DNA of 64,000 bases from Actinomyces oris (GTDB lineage: Bacteria > Actinomycetota > Actinomycetes > Actinomycetales > Actinomycetaceae), in NCBI RefSeq assembly GCF_001553935.1, contig NZ_CP014232.1, positions 2,294,001 through 2,358,000 of the forward strand, written 5' to 3'. A program made the position numbers and the translations under genes. The notes beneath the pieces were generated by a model. It was given only the letters and a program-made list of their open reading frames with translations, was not told the origin of the DNA and ran no database searches. Positions 25,840-34,872 of the stretch are shown one piece after another. Every line of letters begins with the position of its first letter. Within the stretch, counting starts at the first letter, position 1.

Positions 25840-26628
25840 TCATTGAAGGGGCTTGAGACGGATGACGGCAGGTTGCAGCAGGCGCAGCGGGTTGATGTAC
25901 GTCTTGGGGCCGGTGCGCGCCCCCCAGTGCAGGGCGCAGACCCCGTCCGAGCGGTGCCCCGCCAGCAGGGTGCCGATGACCTGCCCCGCAGCCACCGAGT
26001 CACCCGCGCTGACGGCCGGTTCTACCGGCTCATAGGTGGTGCGGATCCCGTCGGCGTGGTCGATGGACACCACGGGGCGCCCGGCCACCATGCCGGCGAA
26101 GGCGACCGTCCCCGCGGCGGCGCTGCGGATCTGCGTGCCCTCAGCGGCCGCGAGATCCACTCCCCGGTGTCCGCGTCCCCACACGACGGCGGGCGGGTCG
26201 AAGTCCTCCACCACGGTGGCCGGCGCGCCGGTCGGCCACTGGTAGCGGCCCCGCGGCCGCCGGGGGCCCGCAGATTGGTCCGTCAGTGCCGGGCCGGCCG
26301 TTCCCGTGCCGTTGATGAGCGGGGAGGAGGGGCTAAGGCTCGTTACGAGCGAGGCCGACGAGCTCAACCAGTGGGCGGCCCCGGCCGGCCCTGGCGCACT
26401 TTCCGTGAGATCGGGAAGTAACGGATCCTGGACCCGCGGAGGCGGAACCGTGGTCACGGCTGTGCTGGTGGCTGGGCCGGGGAGAGTGCTCATGCCCTGA
26501 GCCGGTGGTGCACCGGGCAGCGCAGCCAGTGAGCCGCAGGCGATCAGGGCCGTTGCCAGCGCCGCGAGGCAGTGGGGCGTGCGAGGATCTCGGAAGTGGC
26601 GGCTTTGCCGAGGCTGCTGTGGCTGCAT
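25840..26628 (-). CDS. M23 family peptidase-like protein, probably exported
   Basis: 262 residues: a signal peptide (hydrophobic core about 20-40, ALPGAPPAQG), a Pro/Ser/Thr-rich linker (about 45-130) and a C-terminal LytM/lysostaphin fold. The first zinc motif is present (GRGHRGVDLA, His and Asp). The second, normally HxH, reads CALHWG: its first His is Ala. Such degenerate M23 proteins often act as amidase activators rather than as cutters of peptidoglycan; that role is inference. It faces xerC tail to tail with a 25-base gap. An M23 gene just before rpsB is a conserved actinobacterial arrangement. Confidence 0.88.
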   Translation of the reverse strand: MQPQQPRQSRHFRDPRTPHCLAALATALIACGSLAALPGAPPAQGMSTLPGPATSTAVTTVPPPRVQDPLLPDLTESAPGPAGAAHWLSSSASLVTSLSPSSPLINGTGTAGPALTDQSAGPRRPRGRYQWPTGAPATVVEDFDPPAVVWGRGHRGVDLAAAEGTQIRSAAAGTVAFAGMVAGRPVVSIDHADGIRTTYEPVEPAVSAGDSVAAGQVIGTLLAGHRSDGVCALHWGARTGPKTYINPLRLLQPAVIRLKPLQ

Positions 26629-27126
26629 GCCCTCAGAGTGCGTGCCGAGCGGCCCTCGGCGCCGGGGGCGTCGTCGGCCCTGTGGAAAGCCCCGTGAGGA
26701 AGGCTGCCTGTGGTGACCGGAATGACTCCGAATACCGCGGATTCGGCCTCGGCCGCTGGTCCAGTCCTGTGGTAGCCTCGCCTCCGCAGCATTCTGCGGA
26801 TCGCTCCGGCGTCAGCGGGAAACGGGCCCGGAATGCTGACTTCGCGTGCCTGCACCCGAGCATCTCGGGACGTCCCTCCGGGCGACACGGTCGCGGTCCC
26901 GGTCATCACGGTTCGCCACGGTGAACGGGTGGCCGTGCGTCGCAGGCACCAGGCCCCATCCGCGCCGGCTCCCAGCCGGTCACCGGCTCCGGTGCGCGTT
27001 CGCAAGCGTGCGGAACCACGGGGAAGAACCCAGAAGAAGAACCCTGGGACGCGTCCGGGCGCAGCTCGGCCGTCCCCCGAATGATCGTGCGTCGAGCAAC
27101 CTCTCGGCACACACGGAAGGACCGTC
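26629..27126. other. Long leader and promoter region of rpsB
   Basis: 498 bases between two divergent genes. TAGCCT at 26773-26778 is the best -10 candidate and would give an rpsB leader of about 345 bases. Within it several short hairpins can form: CCGGCT-CCC-AGCCGG near 26965 and CCCAG/CTGGG near 27030. A GGAAGG SD lies just before the rpsB ATG. No open frame with coding character was seen. An autoregulatory S2 leader is possible. Confidence 0.4.
26773..26778 (+). promoter_or_regulatory. Possible -10 box of rpsB-tsf
   Basis: TAGCCT in the context GTGGTAGCCTCG. No convincing -35. Confidence 0.35.
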
Positions 27127-27975
27127 ATGGCCGTCGTTACCATGCGCCAGCTCCTTGACAGCGGTGTCCACTTCGGGCACCAGACTCGTCGCTGGAACCC
27201 CAAGATGAAGCGCTTCATCCTCACCGAGCGCAACGGCATCTACATCATCGACCTCCAGCAGTCCATTGAGGGCATCAACACCGCCTACGACTTCGTCAAG
27301 GAGATCGTCGCTCGCGGCGGCAACATCCTGTTCGTCGGAACCAAGAAGCAGGCCCAGGCCGCCGTGGCCGAGCAGGCCCAGCGCGTCGGCATGCCCTACG
27401 TCAACCAGCGCTGGCTGGGCGGCATGCTCACCAACTTCTCCACCGTGCGCGCCCGCCTGGACCGCATGAAGGAGCTTGAGCAGATCGACTTCGACGACGT
27501 GGCCGGCTCCGGCCGCACCAAGAAGGAGCTGCTCATGATGCGCCGCGAGAAGGACAAGCTCCAGCGCACCCTGGGCGGTATCCGCGACATGAGCAAGCTC
27601 CCCGCGGCAGTGTGGGTTGTGGACACCAAGAAGGAGCACCTGGCCATCTCTGAGGCCCAGAAGCTCGGGATTCCGGTCATCGCCATCCTGGACACCAACT
27701 GCGACCCGGACGAGGCCACCTACGGCATCCCCGGCAACGACGACGCCATCCGCGCCGTCACCCTGCTGACCCGTGTCGTCGCAGACGCCACTGCCGAGGG
27801 CCTGCTGGCCCGCTCCGGCGGCCGTGCCCGCACTGGTGAGGAGGCCGAGGTCGCCCCCGCCGACGCCGAGCCGCTGCCCGAGTGGGAGGCCCAGCTCCTC
27901 GCCGGAGCCGAGGCCGACGCCCCGGCCGCTGAGGCTGCTGAGACCGCCGAGGCCCCCGCCGCCGAGCAGGCCTGA
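27127..27975 (+). CDS. rpsB: 30S ribosomal protein uS2
   Basis: 282-residue small-subunit protein. Typical motifs: '[20 protein letters not shown]', '[12 protein letters not shown]', '[10 protein letters not shown]', '[20 protein letters not shown]' and '[15 protein letters not shown]'. The last about 50 residues are an Ala/Glu-rich extension, as in other actinobacteria. It is first in the rpsB-tsf unit; a hairpin between them probably lowers read-through into tsf. Confidence 0.98.
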   Translation: MAVVTMRQLLDSGVHFGHQTRRWNPKMKRFILTERNGIYIIDLQQSIEGINTAYDFVKEIVARGGNILFVGTKKQAQAAVAEQAQRVGMPYVNQRWLGGMLTNFSTVRARLDRMKELEQIDFDDVAGSGRTKKELLMMRREKDKLQRTLGGIRDMSKLPAAVWVVDTKKEHLAISEAQKLGIPVIAILDTNCDPDEATYGIPGNDDAIRAVTLLTRVVADATAEGLLARSGGRARTGEEAEVAPADAEPLPEWEAQLLAGAEADAPAAEAAETAEAPAAEQA

Positions 27976-27997
27976 GCGCACCGCCCCAGCACCTCGT

Positions 27998-28024
27998 TCA
28001 CAGCGCGGTGTCCCCGCGCTGTGA
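27998..28024 (+). terminator. Hairpin between rpsB and tsf
   Basis: TCACAGCGCGG (27998-28008) and CCGCGCTGTGA (28014-28024) pair perfectly over a 5-base loop. Lying inside the operon, it is likely a partial terminator or RNA-processing site. Confidence 0.6.
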
Positions 28025-28084
28025 GCACCTCTCACTCGTCCTTTTTCACACGTCTATTAGTCACTGACTGACCAGGAGACATTC

Positions 28085-28924
28085 ATGGCGAACTACACCA
28101 CCGCTGACATCAAGGCGCTGCGCGAGAAGACCGGCGCGGGCATGCTCGACGTCAAGAAGGCCCTCGACGAGGCCAACGGCGACGCCGAGAAGGCCATCGA
28201 GATCATTCGCGTCAAGGGCCTCAAGGGCATTGCCAAGCGCGAGGGCCGCGCCGCCTCCGCCGGCCTCATCGCCGCCAAGGTCGTCGACTCCGGCAACGGC
28301 CAGGTCGGCGTCCTCGTCGAGATCAACGCCGAGACCGACTTCGTGGCCAAGAACCAGAAGTTCCTCGACTACGCCGAGCAGGTCCTCACCGCCGCCCTGG
28401 ACTCCGGCGCCACCGACGCCGAGGCCCTGGCCGAGGTTGAGGTCGACGGCTCCACCGTCAAGGAGCTCACCGACGGCATGCAGGCCGTCATCGGCGAGAA
28501 GATCGTCGTGCGCCGTGTCGGCCGCCTCGAGGCCGACAAGATCGAGCTCTACCTGCACCGCACCAACCCCGACCTGCCCGCCCAGGTCGGCGTCCTGGTG
28601 GGCACCGACGCCAAGGCCGCCGAGGTGGCTCACGACGTCGCCATGCACATCGCCGCCTACTCCCCGGCCTACGCCACCCGTGAGGACGTCCCGGCCGAGG
28701 TCGTGGACAAGGAGCGCGCCATCGCCGAGGAGACCACCCGCGCCGAGGGCAAGCCCGAGAAGGCCATCCCCAAGATCGTCGAGGGGCGTCTCAACGGCTT
28801 CTTCAAGGAGAACGTCCTGGTCGACCAGGCCTTCGCCAAGGACCCCAAGACCACGGTCGGCAAGGTCGTTGAGGCCACCGGTGGCGAGCTGACCGGCTTC
28901 GTGCGCTTCCGCGTCGGCGCCTGA
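28085..28924 (+). CDS. tsf: Elongation factor Ts
   Basis: 279 residues. EF-Ts exchanges GDP for GTP on EF-Tu. The N-terminal UBA-like part 'IKALREKTGAGMLDVKKALDEANGD' and the core 'NAETDFVAKNQKF', 'HIAAYSPAY' and 'GRLNGFFKENVLVDQAF' are all present. The ATG has AGGAGA upstream. A very strong hairpin follows the stop. Length and sequence are ordinary for the family. Confidence 0.98.
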   Translation: MANYTTADIKALREKTGAGMLDVKKALDEANGDAEKAIEIIRVKGLKGIAKREGRAASAGLIAAKVVDSGNGQVGVLVEINAETDFVAKNQKFLDYAEQVLTAALDSGATDAEALAEVEVDGSTVKELTDGMQAVIGEKIVVRRVGRLEADKIELYLHRTNPDLPAQVGVLVGTDAKAAEVAHDVAMHIAAYSPAYATREDVPAEVVDKERAIAEETTRAEGKPEKAIPKIVEGRLNGFFKENVLVDQAFAKDPKTTVGKVVEATGGELTGFVRFRVGA

Positions 28925-28938
28925 TCTGCTCACTGATC

Positions 28939-28977
28939 GGGGCGGGGGCGCGAGCATCATGCTCGCGCCCCCGCCCC
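28939..28977 (+). terminator. Strong terminator after tsf
   Basis: Two exactly complementary 19-base arms (28939-28957 and 28959-28977), almost all G/C, followed by GTTTCTCT. The most convincing intrinsic terminator in the window. Confidence 0.9.
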
Positions 28978-29149
28978 GTTTCTCTCCCCACCCATCGGCA
29001 TCCCTCACCGTCTGCTCCCCGGGGCGCCCTCCTCGAGCACGTCTTCTTCGTGGCCCTGGTCCCATGGCACGGTCCCATAGCACGGCCCCATGGTGTGCCT
29101 GACCGCCGGGGTTGACGCTCATCGTGGCCCGGTGCCAGCCCGGACGGGG

Positions 29150-29155
29150 TAGGCT
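29150..29155 (+). promoter_or_regulatory. Possible -10 box of pyrH
   Basis: TAGGCT in GGGGTAGGCTGTG, about 40 bases before the pyrH ATG. No -35 at the usual distance. Confidence 0.35.
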
Positions 29156-29194
29156 GTGCCAAGCCTGCCCACCGAACCCAGGAGACATAGCGCA

Positions 29195-29947
29195 ATGAGT
29201 CAGGAACCGGCTCGTGACGACCGCGTCGCCCACGGCACGCACCCCAGACGTGTTCTACTCAAGCTCTCCGGTGAGGTCTTCGGTGGCGGATCGATAGGTC
29301 TGGACCCCGACGTCGTCTCCGACGCCGCCCGCCAGATCGCCGAGGCCGTGCGCGCCGGAGTCCAGGTCTCCGTCGTCGTCGGAGGCGGTAACTTCTTCCG
29401 CGGCGCCGAGCTCTCCTCGCGCGGCATGGACCGCGCCCGTGCCGACTACATGGGCATGCTGGGAACCGTCATGAACGCCCTTGCCCTTCAGGACTTCATT
29501 GAGAAGGCCGGGGTGCCCGCCCGCGTCCAGACCGCCATCGCCATGGGGCAGGTCGCCGAGTCCTACATCCCCCTGCGGGCCATCCGCCACATGGAGAAGA
29601 ACCGCGTCGTCGTCTTCGGCGCCGGTGCCGGCCTGCCCTACTTCTCCACGGACACCGTCTCGGCCCAGCGCGCCCTGGAGACCCACTGCGATGAGCTGCT
29701 CGTGGGCAAGAACGGGGTCGACGGCGTCTACACCGCCGATCCCCGTAAGAACCCCGATGCCCGGCGCCTGGACCGGCTCACCTATGAGCGAGCCCTGGCC
29801 GACGGCCTCCAGGTGGTCGACGCCTCCGCCTTCGCCCTGTGCCGCGACAACGGCCTGACCATGCGCGTCTTCGGCATGGGGGAGCCCGGTAACATCACCC
29901 GCGCCCTGCTGGGTGAGAGAATCGGGACACTCGTCAGCTGCGACTGA
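29195..29947 (+). CDS. pyrH: Uridylate kinase
   Basis: 250 residues. Converts UMP to UDP in pyrimidine nucleotide synthesis. Family motifs: '[12 protein letters not shown]', '[14 protein letters not shown]', '[17 protein letters not shown]', '[16 protein letters not shown]' and '[15 protein letters not shown]'. ATG 29195 has AGGAGA nine bases upstream; an in-frame ATG at 29156 lies 5' of that site. Followed by frr, the usual arrangement. Confidence 0.97.
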   Translation: MSQEPARDDRVAHGTHPRRVLLKLSGEVFGGGSIGLDPDVVSDAARQIAEAVRAGVQVSVVVGGGNFFRGAELSSRGMDRARADYMGMLGTVMNALALQDFIEKAGVPARVQTAIAMGQVAESYIPLRAIRHMEKNRVVVFGAGAGLPYFSTDTVSAQRALETHCDELLVGKNGVDGVYTADPRKNPDARRLDRLTYERALADGLQVVDASAFALCRDNGLTMRVFGMGEPGNITRALLGERIGTLVSCD

Positions 29948-30102
29948 CCCGGCTGCGAGCTCCGACGGGCCGCCGAGGGCCCCTTCGAGCTCCGTGACCG
30001 CCCACGGCGCAGACGGCCGGCACACCCTCCCAACCCGCAGCCATCCCCGCGATGGCCGATCACTACCTGACGAACCCACGACCGCCCAGTAAAGGAAGCA
30101 CC

Positions 30103-30660
30103 ATGATCGACGACGTCATGCTCGAGGCCGAGGACAAGATGGACAAGGCCCTCCAGGCCGCCAAGAGCGAGCTGGCCACCATCCGCACCGGCCGCGCCAA
30201 CCCCTCGATGTTCAACGGGATCGTCGTGGACTACTACGGCGCCCCCACCCCGCTCCAGCAGCTCGCCTCCCTGACGATCCCCGAGGCCCGCACCGTCCTG
30301 GTCAGCCCCTTCGACCGCTCCGCCATGAAGGACATCGTCACCGCCATCCGCGAGTCCGACCTCGGCGTCAACCCCACCGATGACGGCACCGTCATCCGCG
30401 TCACCCTGCCGGCACTGACCGAGGAGCGTCGCAAGGACTACGTCAAGCTCGCCCGCTCCCGCGCCGAGGACTCCCGCGTCCAGGTGCGCGGTATCCGCGG
30501 CAAGGCCAAGAAGGAGCTCGAGGCCATCAAGAAGGACGGTGAGGCCGGCGAGGACGACGTCAAGCGCGCCGAGCACGAGCTCGACGGCCTCACCAAGCGC
30601 TTCGTCGAGCAGATCGACGCCGCCCTGAGCGCCAAGGAGGCCGAGCTCCTCGAGGTCTGA
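30103..30660 (+). CDS. frr: Ribosome recycling factor
   Basis: 185 residues, the standard length. With EF-G it splits post-termination ribosomes. Visible family blocks: '[24 protein letters not shown]', '[22 protein letters not shown]', '[24 protein letters not shown]' and '[22 protein letters not shown]'. ATG 30103 is chosen over 30052 because AAAGGAAG lies just upstream of it. The pyrH-frr-cdsA order is conserved. Confidence 0.98.
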   Translation: MIDDVMLEAEDKMDKALQAAKSELATIRTGRANPSMFNGIVVDYYGAPTPLQQLASLTIPEARTVLVSPFDRSAMKDIVTAIRESDLGVNPTDDGTVIRVTLPALTEERRKDYVKLARSRAEDSRVQVRGIRGKAKKELEAIKKDGEAGEDDVKRAEHELDGLTKRFVEQIDAALSAKEAELLEV

Positions 30661-30723
30661 GCCGCCTCGTCCCGGGAGCGGCCGCGCCACCATCCGGCCT
30701 CCCGCCCTGTCCCGTCAACCCCT

Positions 30724-31662
30724 GTGAGCCCCGTGTCGCCTCTGCTGAACCCGCGCCCCACGCGCAACCACGACCCCCTGCCCGCCACCGGGCGGGCGGG
30801 ACGCAACCTGCCCGCCGCCATCGGGGTGGCGGTCGTGCTCATCGCCGTGGTCCTGGGGTCCTTGGCCTTCTACAAGGTCATCTTCGTGGGCGTCGTCGTC
30901 CTGGCCGTGTGCGGGGCGCTGTGGGAGCTGGCGGCGGCCTTCGCCCGCAAACGCATCCGCCTGCCCCTGGCGCCGCTGTGGCTGGGGACCCTGGGAATCT
31001 CCGTGTGCGCCTGGGAGGTGGGAGCGGAGGCGGCCTTCGGGGCCTACGTCGCCACCGTCGGCGCCTGCGTCCTGTGGAGCTTCATGGACCAGGCCGAGGC
31101 GGAGGTCGGCACCGTCCTGGAGCAGGCCGGCCACGACATCCCCCGCACCGAAGCCCACGACGAGGTCCGCCGCTCGCGCTCCAGCGCCGCGGCCGCCTCG
31201 GTCTTTGCCGCCACCTACCTGCCCTTCCTGGCAGGCTTCGCCGTCCTGCTCCTGGTACAGGAGCACGGAGTGGGAAAAGTCATGATGCTCATCGCCCTGG
31301 CGGCCGCCAACGACACCGGCGGGTGGATGGCCGGCATCACCTTCGGCCGTCACCCCCTGGCGCCCTCGGTCTCACCCAAGAAGTCCTGGGAGGGGCTCAT
31401 GGGCTCCCTCATCGCAGCTGTCGCCACCGGTGCCGGCTGCGTCTGGGCCATCGGCGGCCCCTGGTGGGCCGGGGCCGCACTGGGCGCCTGCACCGTGATC
31501 GTCTCCACCCTGGGCGACCTGGGGGAGTCCCTGCTCAAGCGGGACCTGGGACTCAAGGACATGGGCACGCTCCTGCCCGGGCACGGCGGAATCATGGACC
31601 GGCTCGACTCGATCCTCGTGGCCGCTCCACTTGTCTACGCCTTCACCCTCCTGGTGAAATAG
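30724..31662 (+). CDS. cdsA: Phosphatidate cytidylyltransferase (CDP-diglyceride synthase)
   Basis: 312-residue polytopic membrane enzyme making CDP-diacylglycerol from phosphatidic acid and CTP, the precursor of bacterial phospholipids. Eight or so hydrophobic segments are visible. The diagnostic C-terminal signature S-x-L-K-R...K-D...P-G-H-G-G-x-x-D-R is intact ('[20 protein letters not shown]' then IMDRLD). A charged loop (about 125-155) lies in the middle. The GTG start at 30724 lacks a good SD; a second GTG three codons on is equally possible. Confidence 0.94.
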   Translation: MSPVSPLLNPRPTRNHDPLPATGRAGRNLPAAIGVAVVLIAVVLGSLAFYKVIFVGVVVLAVCGALWELAAAFARKRIRLPLAPLWLGTLGISVCAWEVGAEAAFGAYVATVGACVLWSFMDQAEAEVGTVLEQAGHDIPRTEAHDEVRRSRSSAAAASVFAATYLPFLAGFAVLLLVQEHGVGKVMMLIALAAANDTGGWMAGITFGRHPLAPSVSPKKSWEGLMGSLIAAVATGAGCVWAIGGPWWAGAALGACTVIVSTLGDLGESLLKRDLGLKDMGTLLPGHGGIMDRLDSILVAAPLVYAFTLLVK

Positions 31663-31733
31663 GGACGCATGCCGCACCCACCCCTATCGACCAGCCCGGC
31701 CCTCCCCAGCCCCGGGACACGAGGAGCACGAGC

Positions 31734-32996
31734 GTGAGTCCATCACGAGCACAGCAGCGCCCCCGGCGCCCGCAGCCCGTCAGCATCACCGGGCGGCCAC
31801 ATGACGGCCGGGTCCAGGTCATGCCCACCGACCAGCCCCCGGAGGGCGCCACCAGCCCCGACGCCAAACCGCGCCTGTCCTTCGCGGTGCCCGCCGCGCG
31901 CGGCAAGGCCCCCCGCCACCTGGCCGACCTCGACCTGGCCGGGCGCAAGGCCGCCTGTAAGGACTCGGGCCTGCCCTCCTTCCGGGCCGACCAGCTCTCA
32001 CGCCACTACTTCACGCACTTCACCCGCGACAGTGCGGACATGACCGACCTGCCCGCCGCCCAGCGCGAGCAGCTGTGCGCCGAGTTGCTGCCCGAGCTCA
32101 TCACCCCGGTACGCGCCCTGAGCGCTGACGGCGGGCGCACCATCAAGCACCTGTGGGAGCTGCACGACGGCGTACGCGTCGAGAGCGTCCTCATGCGCTA
32201 CAAGGAGCGCACCACCCTGTGCGTCTCCTCCCAGGCCGGCTGCGGCATGGCTTGCCCCTTCTGCGCCACCGGCCAGATGGGCCTGACCCGCAACCTGTCT
32301 ACCGGGGAGATTGTGGAGCAGGTGCGCCACGCCGCCCAGGCCTCGGCCGCCGGGGAGCTGACCGGGGGACCGGCCCGCCTGTCCAACGTGGTCTTCATGG
32401 GCATGGGCGAGCCGATGGTCAACTACAAGAACGTCGTCGGCGCCCTCCATCGGCTCATCGACCCGGCCCCGGAGGGCTTCGGCCTGTCGGCGCGCGGCAT
32501 CACCGTCTCCACCGTGGGACTCGTCCCCCTCATCCGCCGACTCGCCGGCGAGGGGCTGCCGGTGACTCTGGCCGTCTCCCTGCACGCCCCCGACGACGAG
32601 CTGCGCGACGAGCTCATCCCGGTCAACTCCAAGTGGAAGGTCGGCGAGCTGCTTGACGCCGCCCACGACTACTTCCTGGCCACTGGCCGGCGCGTGTCCA
32701 TCGAGTACGCGCTCATCAAGGACATGAATGACCACGCCTGGCGCGCCCAGCTGCTCGCTGACGAGCTCAACCGCAGGGACACCGGATGGGCCCATGTCAA
32801 CCCCATCCCGCTCAACCCCACTCCGGGGTCCATCTGGACCTGCTCGGAGGTTGCGGTTCAGGATATGTTCGTCGACACGCTCCGGCGTGCCGGAATTACC
32901 ACGACAGTGCGAGACACTCGAGGCAGCGACATCGACGGTGCCTGCGGTCAGCTCGCGACCGAGGTACTCAACCAGGAGAGGGTCAAGACGACATGA
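31734..32996 (+). CDS. rlmN: Dual-specificity RNA methyltransferase RlmN
   Basis: 420 residues from GTG 31734, with GAGGAG seven bases upstream. A radical-SAM enzyme that methylates C2 of A2503 in 23S rRNA and A37 in some tRNAs. The CxxxCxxC cluster is in [18 protein letters not shown]. Further motifs: '[14 protein letters not shown]', 'ISTVGLVP'-type '[15 protein letters not shown]', '[20 protein letters not shown]' and 'HVNPIPLNP'. The catalytic Cys near the C-terminus is in DIDGACGQL. The N-terminal about 50 residues are an Arg/Pro/Gln-rich extension. It overlaps the next gene by 4 bases. Confidence 0.96.
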   Translation: MSPSRAQQRPRRPQPVSITGRPHDGRVQVMPTDQPPEGATSPDAKPRLSFAVPAARGKAPRHLADLDLAGRKAACKDSGLPSFRADQLSRHYFTHFTRDSADMTDLPAAQREQLCAELLPELITPVRALSADGGRTIKHLWELHDGVRVESVLMRYKERTTLCVSSQAGCGMACPFCATGQMGLTRNLSTGEIVEQVRHAAQASAAGELTGGPARLSNVVFMGMGEPMVNYKNVVGALHRLIDPAPEGFGLSARGITVSTVGLVPLIRRLAGEGLPVTLAVSLHAPDDELRDELIPVNSKWKVGELLDAAHDYFLATGRRVSIEYALIKDMNDHAWRAQLLADELNRRDTGWAHVNPIPLNPTPGSIWTCSEVAVQDMFVDTLRRAGITTTVRDTRGSDIDGACGQLATEVLNQERVKTT

Positions 32997-33538
32997 GCGA
33001 CATGTTCCCCAAGTCAGCGCTCCTGCGACCGGGCTACCGCCCCGAGCAGGTGGACCGCTACTTCGAGACGGCTCACGAGATCTACGACGCCGGTGAGCTC
33101 GACGAGATGGACTCCGAGGGCGTGCGCACTGTCGCCTTCGACGTCGTCCTGCGCGGCTACCAGCCCCAGGCCGTGGACGCCGCCCTCGACCGGCTCGAGG
33201 CCGCCTTCCTCCAGCGCCGTCGCGCGGCCTTCGTGGCCAAGAACGGCCGCCAGGCCTGGATGGACCAGGTCACCCAGCTCGCCACCACCCTCTACCCGCG
33301 TCTGCTGCGCCCGGCCGGCGAGCGCTTCGCCCCGGCCTCCGGCCAGGGCTACGACAAGACCGACGTCGATGCCCTCATGGACCGTATCGCCGGCTACTTC
33401 GACTCCGACACCACCCTGACCTCCAGCGAGGTGCGCGGAGCGGTCTTCCGCCGCGCCCGGGGGAACAAGGCCTACGGTGAGCCCAGCGTCGACCGTTACC
33501 TGGCGCGCGTCGTCGAGGTCCTCCTGTCCGTCGAGTGA
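32993..33538 (+). CDS. DivIVA-domain-like protein
   Basis: 181 residues. Two copies of a DivIVA-type N-terminal motif are visible: '[11 protein letters not shown]' and '[18 protein letters not shown]', then '[18 protein letters not shown]', i.e. Gly-Tyr followed by V-D-x-x-x-x-x-L/F. This is the membrane-binding motif of DivIVA-like proteins, but here there is no long coiled coil, so it is not the polar-growth protein Wag31 itself. Its role is unknown, perhaps peripheral membrane association. The ATG overlaps the rlmN stop (ATGA) and dxr follows closely. Confidence 0.75.
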   Translation: MSDMFPKSALLRPGYRPEQVDRYFETAHEIYDAGELDEMDSEGVRTVAFDVVLRGYQPQAVDAALDRLEAAFLQRRRAAFVAKNGRQAWMDQVTQLATTLYPRLLRPAGERFAPASGQGYDKTDVDALMDRIAGYFDSDTTLTSSEVRGAVFRRARGNKAYGEPSVDRYLARVVEVLLSVE

Positions 33539-33579
33539 GTCACGCCCGTCGAGCCCGTCCTGAGGAAACCCACAACCCC

Positions 33580-34872
33580 ATGACCAGCCACGCAGCAGCG
33601 CCCTCCCACAACCCACAGCGACTGGTCCTCCTGGGATCCACCGGGTCGATCGGCACCCAGACGCTCGAGGTCCTCTCCCGCCTGGGGGAGCACGCCCCGC
33701 GAGTGGCCGCCCTGGCCGCCGGCGGATCGCGCCTGGAGCTCCTGGCCCGCCAGGCCATCACCTGGGAGGTTCCCGTCCTGGCCGTCACCGGCGGGGGAGA
33801 GGACCTCGCCGGCCGCCTGCGCCAGGCCCTGAGAGCCGCAGCCGTCCAGGCCAGCCGCCCCGACCCGGTCACCACCATCCTCACCGGCCCCGACGCCGCC
33901 ACCACGGCCGTCCAGGCCGCCGAGCTCGGGGCAGGCGACACGGTCGTCAACGGCATCACCGGCTCGGTGGGACTGCTGCCCACACTGGCCGCCCTGGCCA
34001 GCGGAGCCCGCCTGGCCCTGGCCAACAAGGAGTCCCTCGTCGTCGGGGGCGCCCTGGTCCGCCAGGCGCTGACCCGACCCGGCCAGATCGTCCCCGTGGA
34101 CTCCGAGCACTCCGCCATCGCCCAGGCCCTGGCCAGCGGGCGCCACGAGAAGGGACTGACCAGCCCCGTCCTCAGCGGACGCAGCGAGGTCAGGCGGCTG
34201 GTCCTGACCGCCTCCGGCGGCCCCTTCCGCGGGCGCAGCCGCGCCGAGCTCACCGGGATCAGTGCCGCCGCCGCCCTCAAGCACCCCACCTGGGACATGG
34301 GGCCGGTGGTGACCATCAACTCCTCGACCCTCATCAACAAGGGGCTCGAGCTCATCGAGGCCCACCTCCTGTTCGACGTGGCACCCGAGCGGATCGACGT
34401 CGTCGTCCACCCCCAGTCCGTCATCCACTCCATGGTTGAGTTCACCGACGGCGCCACCATCGCCCAGGCCTCCCCGCCCGACATGCGCCTGCCCATCGCC
34501 CTGGGCCTGACCTGGCCCGAGCGCCCCGACTTGTCGGGCCTGGTGGCTCCCAACGACTGGCGCGAACCGGTCAGCTGGACCTTCGAGCCGCTGGAAGTCG
34601 CCGCCTTCCCCGCCGTCGACCTGGCCCGCAGCGCCGTGGCGGCCTCGGACACCCACCCGGCCGTGCTCAACGCGGCCAACGAGCAGGCCGTCGCCGCCTT
34701 CCTCACCGGTGGCCTGGAGTGGCTCGACATCGTCGAGATCGATGCGGCCGTCGTCGGCGAGCACGAGGGCCTGACCGGCCCGGGCCTCGACGACGTCCTG
34801 GCCGTGGAGACCTGGGCACGCGCCCGCGCCGACGAGCTCATCGCGGCACGAAACGGAGGAACACACTCGTGA
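33580..34872 (+). CDS. dxr: 1-deoxy-D-xylulose 5-phosphate reductoisomerase
   Basis: 430 residues from ATG 33580 (a GTG at 33535 overlapping the previous stop is the alternative). Second enzyme of the MEP isoprenoid pathway, converting DXP to MEP with NADPH. Motifs: NADPH loop 'LLGSTGSIGTQTLEVL', 'LALANKESLVVGG', metal site 'IVPVDSEHSAIAQAL', flexible loop 'LTASGGPFRG', 'KHPTWDMG', 'TINSSTLINKGLELIEAHLLF' and 'VVVHPQSVIHSMVEF'. It overlaps rip1 by 4 bases; dxr-rip1-ispG is conserved in actinobacteria. The same window also encodes a mevalonate operon. Confidence 0.97.
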   Translation: MTSHAAAPSHNPQRLVLLGSTGSIGTQTLEVLSRLGEHAPRVAALAAGGSRLELLARQAITWEVPVLAVTGGGEDLAGRLRQALRAAAVQASRPDPVTTILTGPDAATTAVQAAELGAGDTVVNGITGSVGLLPTLAALASGARLALANKESLVVGGALVRQALTRPGQIVPVDSEHSAIAQALASGRHEKGLTSPVLSGRSEVRRLVLTASGGPFRGRSRAELTGISAAAALKHPTWDMGPVVTINSSTLINKGLELIEAHLLFDVAPERIDVVVHPQSVIHSMVEFTDGATIAQASPPDMRLPIALGLTWPERPDLSGLVAPNDWREPVSWTFEPLEVAAFPAVDLARSAVAASDTHPAVLNAANEQAVAAFLTGGLEWLDIVEIDAAVVGEHEGLTGPGLDDVLAVETWARARADELIAARNGGTHS

